The notes below the pieces were generated by a model. The model did not search any database, had not been told where the DNA came from, and saw nothing but the letters and a program-made list of their open reading frames with translations. A DNA stretch of 23,989 bases from JAHBXL01 sp038247555 (GTDB lineage Bacteria; Planctomycetota; Phycisphaerae; Phycisphaerales; UBA1924). Position 1 is the first letter of the stretch. Every line of letters begins with the position of its first letter. The position numbers and the translations under genes were made by a program. The DNA lies in assembly GCA_038247555.1 (NCBI GenBank), contig JBBRUT010000044.1, positions 1 to 23,989 on the forward strand, read 5' to 3'. Positions 15,532-23,989 of the stretch are shown here, piece by piece.

Positions 15532-16848
15532 ATGTCTCCGGCAACCAAGACGATCCGCCTACCTTCACCCGTGCGAACCTCTTTCCCCAAAGACAAGATC
15601 CGTGTCCTGCTGCTGGAACGGATTCACCCGCGCGCGGAGGAACTCTTCGCGGCGGAGGGGTTCCAGATTGATCAGCAGAACGGTGCGTTCGATGGCACGG
15701 CTCTGGCTGAGGCAGCCCGGGAAGCGCATGTGCTGGGTCTGCGCTCTGCTTCGCAGTTACGCTCGCCGGTTCTGGAGCAGTGCCCGCGGCTGCTGACGGT
15801 CGGTTGCTTCTGCATCGGGACGAACCAGGTAGACCTTCGCGCGGCGAACCTCGCCGGTGTGCCGGTGTTCAACTCGCCTTTCTCCAACACACGCAGCGTC
15901 GCCGAACTGACAATCGCGGAGATCGTTTCGCTGTACCGCCGGCTGACTGATAAGACGTCGCAGATGCACGCGGGCGTGTGGGATAAATCCGCCGCGGGAG
16001 CACACGAGGTGCGTGGCCGGACCCTCGGGCTGGTGGGGTATGGGCGGATCGGTTCGCAGGTCTCGGTGATGGCCGAGGCGATGGGCATGCGGGTGGTGTT
16101 CTTTGATACAGCGGCGGTGCTGCCGCTGGGCAATGCGCGGCCGGTGCGCTCGCTCGATGAGCTTCTGGCGCAGTCCGATGTCGTGTCGCTGCATGTGCCC
16201 GCGACAAAGGCGACGGATCGATTGATCGGGGCGAAGCAGATCGCGGCGATGAAGCCGGGGAGCTATCTGATCAACAACGCGCGCGGGGGCGTGGTGGATA
16301 TCGCCGCACTGGCGGCCGCGCTGCGGGAGAAGAAGATCGCGGGCGCTGCGCTCGATGTGTTCCCGAAGGAGCCGAGCAGCAACAGCGAGCCGTTTGAGAG
16401 CGAGCTGCGGGGGCTGGGAAATGTCATTCTGACGCCGCATGTGGCGGGCTCGACCGAGGAGGCGCAGGAGTCGATCGCGGTCGATGTCGCCACCAAGCTC
16501 ATCCGCTTCATCAACAACGGGTCGACGAGCGGGAGCGTGAACTCGCCGCAGGTGGAACTGCCGGGCCAGGAAGGGATCGAGGGAGCGGGGGATCAAGGGA
16601 CGGAAGATGTGGCCGACGGCGGGGCGCGCCGTCACCGCATCTTGCACTTTCACCGCAACGTGCCCGGCGTGCTGAGCAAGATGCACGCGATCATCGCGGA
16701 AGTCGGCGCGAACATCGCGGCGGAGTACTTGCAGACGAACCCGGAGGTGGGGTACGTGGTGCTGGATGTCGATCCGACCAACGCCGCGGAGATTGTCGAT
16801 CGGCTCAAGGCGATTCCGGAGACGATCCGGGTGCGGCTGTTGTGGTAA
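15532..16848 (+). CDS. serA: D-3-phosphoglycerate dehydrogenase, E. coli type with ACT domain
   Basis: SerA oxidises 3-phosphoglycerate, the first step of serine synthesis. The product of 438 aa has the substrate domain and NAD domain with LGLVGYGRIG (166-174). Catalytic residues R251 (NARGG), E280 (PKEP) and H303 (TPHVAGST) are each exactly 11 residues after the E. coli positions 240, 269 and 292. The C-terminal ACT domain starts near 368 with the ILHFHRNVPGVLSKM and NIAAEYLQTNPEVGYVVLDV segments, where serine would bind for feedback inhibition. A Gly/Glu-rich linker of about 20 residues (344-364) before the ACT domain is encoded by a GGGA-rich DNA tract. AGGGG lies about 9 nt before the ATG; the extension to 15379 overlaps uppP and is rejected. 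Confidence 0.96.
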   Translation: MSPATKTIRLPSPVRTSFPKDKIRVLLLERIHPRAEELFAAEGFQIDQQNGAFDGTALAEAAREAHVLGLRSASQLRSPVLEQCPRLLTVGCFCIGTNQVDLRAANLAGVPVFNSPFSNTRSVAELTIAEIVSLYRRLTDKTSQMHAGVWDKSAAGAHEVRGRTLGLVGYGRIGSQVSVMAEAMGMRVVFFDTAAVLPLGNARPVRSLDELLAQSDVVSLHVPATKATDRLIGAKQIAAMKPGSYLINNARGGVVDIAALAAALREKKIAGAALDVFPKEPSSNSEPFESELRGLGNVILTPHVAGSTEEAQESIAVDVATKLIRFINNGSTSGSVNSPQVELPGQEGIEGAGDQGTEDVADGGARRHRILHFHRNVPGVLSKMHAIIAEVGANIAAEYLQTNPEVGYVVLDVDPTNAAEIVDRLKAIPETIRVRLLW

Positions 16849-16893
16849 GCGTCGGTCGGAAGAGGCGCCTCAACAGACATTCGGCGGCTTTGA

Positions 16894-16899
16894 TATGCT
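16894..16899 (+). promoter_or_regulatory. Extended -10-like box 6 nt before the PIN toxin start
   Basis: TGATATGCT contains TG, one base, then TATGCT. It ends 6 nt before the ATG. With transcription starting about 7 nt downstream the mRNA would have no leader. No -35 match is seen, as allowed for extended -10 promoters. Confidence 0.4.
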
Positions 16900-16905
16900 G
16901 AAGCG

Positions 16906-17352
16906 ATGCGGATTTATCTCGACGCATGCTGCCTGCTTCGACCGTTCGACGATCAGTCTCAGGACCGGGTGCGCCTCGAAAGCGAGGCGGTTCTCTCGAT
17001 AGTCCACGGCATTCGGAACCACAGTCATACTCTGGTTTGCAGCGAGGCGGTGGAGTTTGAGATCGAACGTGGGACCGATCCGGAGCGGCGGGTGGCCGCG
17101 ATGGAGATCCTCAACGGACTCCACGAGAGAACGGCATTGGACTCGGCGGTCCAGTCTCGGGCCCGGGAACTTGGCCTTCAAGGCCTTGACCCTCTGGATG
17201 CACTGCACTTGGCTCTGGCCGAGCGGGCAGGATGTGATATCCTTCTCACGACGGATGATGTGTTGCTGAGGCGATGCCAGCGCTTGACGCCGCCAAGTGC
17301 CGTGCGGGTCGAGAATCCCGCTGTTTTCGCAGCAACGGAGTTCATGAAATGA
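16906..17352 (+). CDS. PIN-domain protein, probable VapC-like toxin
   Basis: A PIN-fold ribonuclease of 148 aa, probably an RNA-cutting toxin. Acidic active-site residues are visible: D6 in MRIYLDACCL, E47 and E50 in CSEAVEFEIE, D98 in LDPLDALHLALAE and D117 in LLTTDD. This set and spacing fit the PIN family. No other domain is present. Its stop overlaps the start of the next gene as ATGA, so the two are probably cotranscribed and coupled. The role as toxin is inferred from the paired small gene; PIN proteins can also act in RNA processing. Confidence 0.88.
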   Translation: MRIYLDACCLLRPFDDQSQDRVRLESEAVLSIVHGIRNHSHTLVCSEAVEFEIERGTDPERRVAAMEILNGLHERTALDSAVQSRARELGLQGLDPLDALHLALAERAGCDILLTTDDVLLRRCQRLTPPSAVRVENPAVFAATEFMK

Positions 17353-17558
17353 CCGCAAATCCGTTGAGCGTTCCTGAACTGCGTCGCGAGGGGTTTCGCG
17401 CGCTGATCGAGCGACTTGGCCCTACTGATGCCATCAGGTTCATTCAGCAGTTCGACACCGGACATGGCGACTTTACCAAGGATCGCCGCGACCTCTTCAA
17501 GGACTTGACCTTGGATGAGATCATCCGCGAGATCGAGGCGCGGCGTAAGAGCGCCTGA
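17349..17558 (+). CDS. Small protein paired with the PIN toxin, presumed antitoxin
   Basis: The product of 69 aa has no Pfam family that I can name with certainty. It begins with PLSVPELRREGFRALIERLG, continues with DAIRFIQQFDTGHGDFTKDRR, and ends in a basic, helical segment DEIIREIEARRKSA. I recall similar short proteins with RFxQQF and GxGD(Y/F)TxxR next to PIN-domain genes in cyanobacteria and other phyla. No AbrB, RHH or Phd DNA-binding motif is seen, so self-regulation is uncertain. It overlaps the toxin by 4 nt and comes second, the reverse of the common antitoxin-first order. Confidence 0.75.
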   Translation: MTANPLSVPELRREGFRALIERLGPTDAIRFIQQFDTGHGDFTKDRRDLFKDLTLDEIIREIEARRKSA

Positions 17559-17644
17559 GCCAGACATCGCGCGTCAAGCCCTGCGCGTCTAACCGACATG
17601 TGTAGCTCGATCGGCAGCGGATGGTCAACCGTTGACGGCAAGCA

Positions 17645-19381
<1,737 letters not shown>

Positions 19382-19440
19382 GTACGTGAGGTCCTGGAGC
19401 GGCGTGCACGGAGCGGTTGGGGTATCACAGCGAACGGTGA

Positions 19441-22110
19441 TCAGTCGGACGGCCATTCGTTGCGCTGTGGGGGCGGCGGGCGGCGGAGGCTGCCCTCATC
19501 TGGCGGCAGGGGCCGCCGGATGTTCTGATCGACTAGCTCCATGCGGAGCGGCTCGGCATCGGGGATCTCAGGATCGAGCTTGCCGTCGGCCATTGCGCCC
19601 TTGGTGAGAAGCCGGAGATCGTTGAAGCTGGTGTCGCGCATGACGCGTGGCGTCATGAAGACGTAGAGCAGGGTCTTGCGGGTGTTCTTGCGGGTATCGC
19701 TGAACATGTACCCGATGATCGGGATGTCCATGAGGAGGGGGATGCCCGAGCGGGTCTCGGTGGCAGAATCAAACACCAGGCCGCCGACGACAATGGTGGT
19801 GTCGCTGGGGACCGTGACCGAATCGGCACGGACCCTGTCCTCGCGCTTGGGCGGGGGAACGCCGGGGATGGTGGATTCGCCCGAGAAGGCGGAGAGCTCG
19901 ATTTCGTATTCGAGCTTGATGCTTCCGCCGTCAGAGATTTGCGGGATGACGCGGAGCCTGGGACCTGCGGGCTCGAACCCGCCGAAGCTCTGCGTGTCAT
20001 TGCCTCCATCGGTGCCGATGCTGGTTGTGAGCGTGGGCTGCTGGTCGAGGCTGGAGACTTCGGCTTCCTCGTTGTCGTCGACGAGCAACTGGGGCGAGGC
20101 GACGACGCGGGCGTTGTTGTCGCGCGCGATGGTGTTGATGATGAAGGGCACATCCTTGGAACGGATCAGCGCGCTGGTCAGGCCCGCGAGGTTGGATGCG
20201 GGAACTTTGGGGCTTGTGAGGCCGCCACCATCGGCGAAGCTGCCAAGCCCGAAGTTGGTGTTGAGCGCGAACTGGCCGATGATCGCCTGAACTTCGCCGG
20301 CGAAGCGGAAGTCGTCACCGATGGTGACGGTCACGATCTTGGCTTCGATGTACACCTGCGGGCGCAGGAGATCGAGGCGCGAGATCAGCGTCTTCATCTG
20401 CGGCTGGAGCTTCTTGGGGGCCTTGATGAGCACCTGGTTGTTGCTCACATCCGCGAGCACGAAGACGTTTGCGCCTTCGAGTTCCCCGAGCGCGGTTTCG
20501 CCGGTTGCGGAGCCCGCTGCGCCGGCGGCCGCCTCGGCGGGCTGATTCTGCAGCGGGTTGGTCACCCTGCGTTGCCGACCGGCGGCATCGCGCGAGCCCA
20601 GGTCTCGGCCGAGCAGGGGAGAACTGCTGCCACCCGTCGGCGCCTGCCCGGAGATCAGCCCGTTAATGGTTTCTGCGACGTCCTCGGCCTTTGCGTATTT
20701 GAGTTTGTAGAACTCGGTCGTCACCGAGTCGCGGTCGATGAGGTCGCCGAGTTCTCTGACGAGGGAATCGACACGGGCGTGCTGGGCCTCGGTGCCGCGA
20801 TAGATGAACCCTCCCGCGGCGGGATAGATGACAAACCCGCTGCCGGAGCTGCTGACTTGCTGCGAGCCGCCGAGCTGATTTGCCTGGCCGGCGCGCCCAA
20901 GCTGCTGTGCACGACCCAGGCCGGCGCTCGCGCCACTGGTTGACGCGCTGGATTCAAACGTGGTGACCTCGCCGAGTTGCTGGCGAGAGCCTTCGGTCGC
21001 GACCGTTTCCGCGGTGTCGATCCCCACGGGGTAGAACCTGGAGACGAGGGTGATGGGGACATCGACGATGGCCAGGAGATCGGCGAGGAGGCGGGCCTCA
21101 TCTTCGCGGCCTCGGAAGAAGAGCGCGTTTCCGCCTGGCTCGACGCTGAGGCGTTCGGGCAGGTTGGAGAACGAACCGCCGGTGGGGGCGGCGATGGGCT
21201 GATTGCCCTGGCCTGGGTTCTGCTGCGCGCCCGCGGCGCGGGGCGCGGTTGCGCCCATGAGCTCAATGATGCGGTCGCGCGCGGAGGTGGCGGCGACATT
21301 CTGAATCTCAAAGCGCTGGAACTTCTGCTCCATGCGCTCGGTGAGCACCGTCTGCACTGCTTCTTCGACCAGACGTGTGTTGCGTGGAGTGTCGGTGATG
21401 ACGATGACGCCCAGCTCATCGAGATACTGAATGCTGGCACCACCCCCCGCCGCCTTTGCGCCGACGAGGCTCTGCACCAGCCCGGTCATCGCGCTGGGCT
21501 TGATGCCGGGCGTGCGGATGACCTTGGTGGGCGCGAAGATTCCGGTGCTGAAGTTTGACTGGATGGACCCTTTGGGCATGACCATGTGGACGCCAGAGGC
21601 GTCCTGGATGATCGTGTAGTCCTTCTGCTCCATGAGTGTGAGCAGGAACGGGAGCACCTGATCGCGTTGCAGCACGATCGGGGTGTTGATCACCACCGAC
21701 TGCGTCGCGAGCCCTCCATCGGTGTACAGCAACTGCAGACCCAGTTCATCGCGAACGAGTTCGACCAGGTTGGCGATGTCGACCGGCTCAGCAAATGCGG
21801 AGAAGACGAACGTGCCGTCATCGCGCAGGCCGCCCTGCAGCTTCATGGCATCGAGCATTTCTGCTCCGCGGCCGGAGGCGGGTTGGGCCGCAGGTTGCGC
21901 GCCAGGCTGCCCTGGACGGGTGGGTGTGGGGGTTGGGGGCTGGATTCGCGGCGCGGCCGCGCGAGCGGGCGGAACGATGGGCTTGCTCTCCTGAGCGAGG
22001 CCCGAGGTCGCACCGCAGGCGATTGTCAACGCCGCGACGAATGCAGCAGGGCGCAAGCCCGATGACTTCGGGTGGTTGGTCGAAAACGGGTGGCGAAAAG
22101 TGGCTGGCAT
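19441..22110 (-). CDS. gspD: Type II secretion system secretin GspD
   Basis: This is an outer-membrane multimeric channel. The product has 889 aa. A signal peptide (about 20-40, cleavage near GLAQ) is followed by a Pro/Ala/Gln-rich linker, an N0-type domain (VDIANLVELVRDELGLQLLY), then repeated N1-N3 modules (GVIVITDTPRNTRLVEEAV; VFVLADVSNNQVLIKAP). The secretin core begins about VYIEAKIVTVTIGD and ends with IPLLMDIPIIGYMF and LLYVFMTPRVM. Ser/Gly/Gln-rich stretches sit between N-domains. Minus-strand ATG at 22110 has GGAG 7 nt upstream; a GTG at 22137 lies further up and lacks a ribosome site. Only gspE follows; no gspG or gspF is in the window, so the rest of the system is elsewhere. Confidence 0.95.
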   Translation of the reverse strand: MPATFRHPFSTNHPKSSGLRPAAFVAALTIACGATSGLAQESKPIVPPARAAAPRIQPPTPTPTRPGQPGAQPAAQPASGRGAEMLDAMKLQGGLRDDGTFVFSAFAEPVDIANLVELVRDELGLQLLYTDGGLATQSVVINTPIVLQRDQVLPFLLTLMEQKDYTIIQDASGVHMVMPKGSIQSNFSTGIFAPTKVIRTPGIKPSAMTGLVQSLVGAKAAGGGASIQYLDELGVIVITDTPRNTRLVEEAVQTVLTERMEQKFQRFEIQNVAATSARDRIIELMGATAPRAAGAQQNPGQGNQPIAAPTGGSFSNLPERLSVEPGGNALFFRGREDEARLLADLLAIVDVPITLVSRFYPVGIDTAETVATEGSRQQLGEVTTFESSASTSGASAGLGRAQQLGRAGQANQLGGSQQVSSSGSGFVIYPAAGGFIYRGTEAQHARVDSLVRELGDLIDRDSVTTEFYKLKYAKAEDVAETINGLISGQAPTGGSSSPLLGRDLGSRDAAGRQRRVTNPLQNQPAEAAAGAAGSATGETALGELEGANVFVLADVSNNQVLIKAPKKLQPQMKTLISRLDLLRPQVYIEAKIVTVTIGDDFRFAGEVQAIIGQFALNTNFGLGSFADGGGLTSPKVPASNLAGLTSALIRSKDVPFIINTIARDNNARVVASPQLLVDDNEEAEVSSLDQQPTLTTSIGTDGGNDTQSFGGFEPAGPRLRVIPQISDGGSIKLEYEIELSAFSGESTIPGVPPPKREDRVRADSVTVPSDTTIVVGGLVFDSATETRSGIPLLMDIPIIGYMFSDTRKNTRKTLLYVFMTPRVMRDTSFNDLRLLTKGAMADGKLDPEIPDAEPLRMELVDQNIRRPLPPDEGSLRRPPPPQRNEWPSD

Positions 22111-22133
22111 CAGGGAACTCCATCGCTGAACAG

Positions 22134-22152
22134 CCACCCGGTAATGGGGTGG
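22134..22152. repeat. Inverted repeat CCACCC-GGGTGG, copy 1 (gspD side)
   Basis: CCACCC (22134-22139) and GGGTGG (22147-22152) are the arms, extended outward by AG/CT on both sides, with a loop of 7 nt. It lies 24 nt upstream of the gspD ATG, within the region that would be the gspD leader or promoter. Confidence 0.6.
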
Positions 22153-22209
22153 CTATCCGCTACTGTACCGCCCGGCTCACGCCGAGACGCCCTAAGCCGC
22201 TGCACTTTA

Positions 22210-22226
22210 CCACCCGGCTGGGGTGG
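22210..22226. repeat. Inverted repeat CCACCC-GGGTGG, copy 2
   Basis: CCACCC (22210-22215) and GGGTGG (22221-22226) with a 5-nt centre. It is a near copy of the repeat at 22134-22152; the centres are 75 nt apart. It may be an operator pair for the divergent genes. Confidence 0.6.
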
Positions 22227-22351
22227 AGGATGCAGAAACGGCCTGAGCGCACGGAATCGCTGCCGCGCGGCGGCTTATACCGCAGCTTTATCGGTTGGTC
22301 GGTACGATCCCGCCGCGAAAACTGCGGACAAGAACTCAATGCGCAAGCCGC

Positions 22352-22357
22352 TACGCT
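22352..22357 (+). promoter_or_regulatory. TANNNT box 7 nt before the BtuF-like gene
   Basis: TACGCT, then 7 nt, then ATG at 22365, with no Shine-Dalgarno. The same hexamer and spacing precede ribE on the minus strand. A leaderless mRNA would follow. Confidence 0.45.
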
Positions 22358-22364
22358 CCGCACC

Positions 22365-23360
22365 ATGCGGGTTGTCAGTCTTTTGCCGTCGGCGACGGAA
22401 TCCCTTTTGGCGATCACAGAGTCGCCGGCGAACCCGCGCGCCCAACTGGTCGGGCGATCACACGAGTGCGACTATCCCGGCAGCCCGGGACTCGAAGCCG
22501 TCCCGATTCTGACCGCGGCCAAGACGAAGTTTGAGTCGTCCGCGCAGATCAATCAGGCGGTTTCGGCTCAACTTGCAACCGGGGAGTCGCTTTACACGCT
22601 CGATGTCGAGCGGTTGGCGGAGTTGCGGCCGGATGTGATCATCACGCAGGACCTGTGCAAGGTGTGCTCGATCGATCTGAACACCGTTCGCGGCGTCGTC
22701 GCGAAGATGTCGCGGCGGCCCTTGGTGGTTTCCCTGAATCCCACCACCATCGAAGCGGTGTTCGACGACATACTTGCGATCGGGCGGGCGATCGGCATGG
22801 AGCCCCAGGCCGCGGCGGTGGTTGGAGGGCTGCGGGAGCGGATGTACCGCGCGGAGGAGTTCGTCACGCCGTTTGCGGCGGCACCCACGGTGGCGTTTCT
22901 GGAATGGACGGACCCGATTTTCGCGGGCGGGCACTGGACGCCGCAACTCATCGAGCGGGCGGGCGGGCTGCACCCGCTGAACCCGACGGCCGCACCGCAG
23001 AGTGCCGGCGCTGCGGCGGGCCCGATCGGACAGACGCTGCGGGCGGCGGGGCCCTCGATCCGCGTGCCGGCGGAAGTGGTCGCGGCGATCCGCCCGGAGT
23101 TTGTGGTCGTGTGCCCGTGTGGACTGTCGCTTGAGGATGCATGGCGCGAAACGCGGCTATTGGCGGAGAAGCCGTGGTGGCGCGAGTTGCCGGCGGTGCG
23201 GGCGGGGCGGGTGGCGGTTGTCGATGGCAATCAGATGTTCAACCGTCCCGGGCCGCGGCTGGTGGATGCGTTTGAGTGGCTGGTGGGGTGGCTGAATGAT
23301 CGGCCGGAGGTGATGCCGGAGGGGTTTCCGTGGCGACAGATCGATTCCCCGCGATCGTGA
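22365..23360 (+). CDS. BtuF-like (TroA fold) substrate-binding family protein without signal peptide
   Basis: The product of 331 aa begins MRVVSLLPSATE, the usual start of the mature BtuF/FepB-type fold, with no signal peptide or lipobox. The frame is open further upstream, but that sequence crosses the divergent promoter region and has no signal-like stretch. Conserved cysteines are C35 (GRSHECDYP), C98 and C101 (TQDLCKVC), and C250 and C252 (VVCPCG). In ordinary cobalamin-binding BtuF these are not expected, so a cytoplasmic role with a metal or cofactor is plausible. No transporter permease or ATPase is nearby. A D12 methyltransferase gene follows 34 nt downstream, perhaps cotranscribed. 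Confidence 0.85.
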   Translation: MRVVSLLPSATESLLAITESPANPRAQLVGRSHECDYPGSPGLEAVPILTAAKTKFESSAQINQAVSAQLATGESLYTLDVERLAELRPDVIITQDLCKVCSIDLNTVRGVVAKMSRRPLVVSLNPTTIEAVFDDILAIGRAIGMEPQAAAVVGGLRERMYRAEEFVTPFAAAPTVAFLEWTDPIFAGGHWTPQLIERAGGLHPLNPTAAPQSAGAAAGPIGQTLRAAGPSIRVPAEVVAAIRPEFVVVCPCGLSLEDAWRETRLLAEKPWWRELPAVRAGRVAVVDGNQMFNRPGPRLVDAFEWLVGWLNDRPEVMPEGFPWRQIDSPRS

Positions 23361-23394
23361 TCGCCAGTACGCTTTGCGCCGGGAGCACACGCTC

Positions 23395-23989
23395 GTGATC
23401 AAGTACATTGGATCGAAGCGAACGCTGGTGCCGGTGATTCTGGAGGCGGTGCGCAGCGCGGCGGGCGATGCGCCCTGCACCGTGCTCGATCTCTTCTCGG
23501 GCACTTCGCGTGTCGGGCATGCGCTGAAGCGCGCGGGCTACCGCGTCATCGCCAACGACCACAACACGTACGCCGCGACACTTGCGCGGTGTTATGTGCA
23601 GGCGGATGCTCAGGATGTGCTTGAGAATGCCGCGAAACTGGTGAGCGAGTTCAACTCACTGCGGGGATCTCCGGGGTATTTCACACAGACCTTCTGCGAG
23701 AAGTCGCGGTTCTTGCAGCCGAAGAACGGCGCACGCGTCGATGCGATCCGCGAGGCGATTGCCGCAAAGAGCCTCCAGCCCGAGCTTGAAGCGGTGATGC
23801 TGGTTTCATTGATGGAGGCCGCGGACCGGGTGGATTCGACGACGGGTCTGCAGATGGCGTTCTTGAAGAGCTGGGCGCCGCGATCACACAACGACCTCGA
23901 GTTGCGCGTGCCGGATGTTCTGCCGCGGGCGGCGAGCGGGAAGGGGAGCGCGTTGTGTATGGATGCAGTCGATGCCGCGGCGAACACGG
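23395..23989 (+). CDS. D12-class DNA adenine methyltransferase (3' end cut by window)
   Basis: About 198 codons are present. The N-terminus VIKYIGSKRTLVPVI matches the KYxGSKxxL start of Dam/D12 class adenine-N6 methyltransferases. The AdoMet-binding motif is TVLDLFSGTSRVGHAL (29-44), followed by YRVIANDHNTYA with the acidic ribose ligand. The DPPY catalytic motif is not yet reached at base 23989. The start is GTG 23395 with GGGAG 9 nt upstream. It could belong to a restriction-modification or other defence unit, or be an orphan methylase; the part beyond the edge decides. Confidence 0.9.
   Translation, partial: MIKYIGSKRTLVPVILEAVRSAAGDAPCTVLDLFSGTSRVGHALKRAGYRVIANDHNTYAATLARCYVQADAQDVLENAAKLVSEFNSLRGSPGYFTQTFCEKSRFLQPKNGARVDAIREAIAAKSLQPELEAVMLVSLMEAADRVDSTTGLQMAFLKSWAPRSHNDLELRVPDVLPRAASGKGSALCMDAVDAAANT

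Noticed and set aside
17624..17636. Hairpin GTCAAC/GTTGAC between the antitoxin and gspE as a terminator
   Set aside because: The stem is short and no T-run follows on either strand.

Overview
The window is high-GC DNA that is dense with genes on both strands. It is most likely from a planctomycete, and probably from the Phycisphaerae. The grounds are a PEP-CTERM-like exported protein with a VPVP motif and an Arg-rich tail, a type II secretion-type secretin and ATPase pair with Pro/Gly/Ala-rich linkers, an HNH protein of a type common in that group, and genes in short units rather than long operons. The taxonomy is inferred from gene style; no rRNA or other taxonomic marker gene lies in the window.

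Layout: (a) 1-2686, minus strand: ribE (riboflavin synthase), ruvC (Holliday junction resolvase) and a sigma-54 activator-type response regulator that is cut by the left edge. These are tightly packed. (b) 2862-5708, plus strand: a PQQ-like beta-propeller lipoprotein and purH, followed by a 400-nt non-coding stretch with strong hairpins. (c) 6106-8903: an HNH nuclease-like protein (+), a pterin-4a-carbinolamine dehydratase (-), then glutamyl-Q tRNA(Asp) synthetase (+) overlapping a DUF192 lipoprotein (+). (d) 9003-11568: an RsbU/SpoIIE-type PP2C phosphatase (+) facing an ABC ATPase and a STAS-domain anti-sigma-antagonist-like protein (both -). These look like parts of a partner-switching network whose kinase is not in the window. 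(e) 11892-14200: the PEP-CTERM-like protein (+), a zinc-less MDR oxidoreductase (-) and rplS (-). Two clear intrinsic terminators lie in this part. (f) 14517-16848: uppP, which appears to start at CTG, and serA (+). (g) 16906-17558: a PIN-domain toxin followed by a small presumed antitoxin, overlapping by 4 nt, in the reverse of the usual VapBC order. (h) 17645-22110, minus strand: gspD then gspE. (i) 22365-23989, plus strand: a BtuF-like binding protein without a signal peptide and the start of a D12-class DNA adenine methyltransferase cut by the right edge.

Most genes are housekeeping. The most interesting signals are: a recurrent TANNNT hexamer 6-9 nt upstream of the start codon in six genes that lack a Shine-Dalgarno sequence, which suggests leaderless mRNAs; Cys and Gln motifs of an internal-thioester adhesin domain in the PEP-CTERM-like protein; the reversed PIN toxin-antitoxin pair; two near-identical inverted repeats in the gspD/btuF-like divergent region; and a shared palindrome inside variable insertions of two unrelated proteins. 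Several gene starts differ from the longest-ORF calls: ruvC TTG, uppP CTG, and ribE, serA, rplS, the dehydratase and the MDR gene all shortened. No tRNA, rRNA, CRISPR array or insertion sequence was seen.
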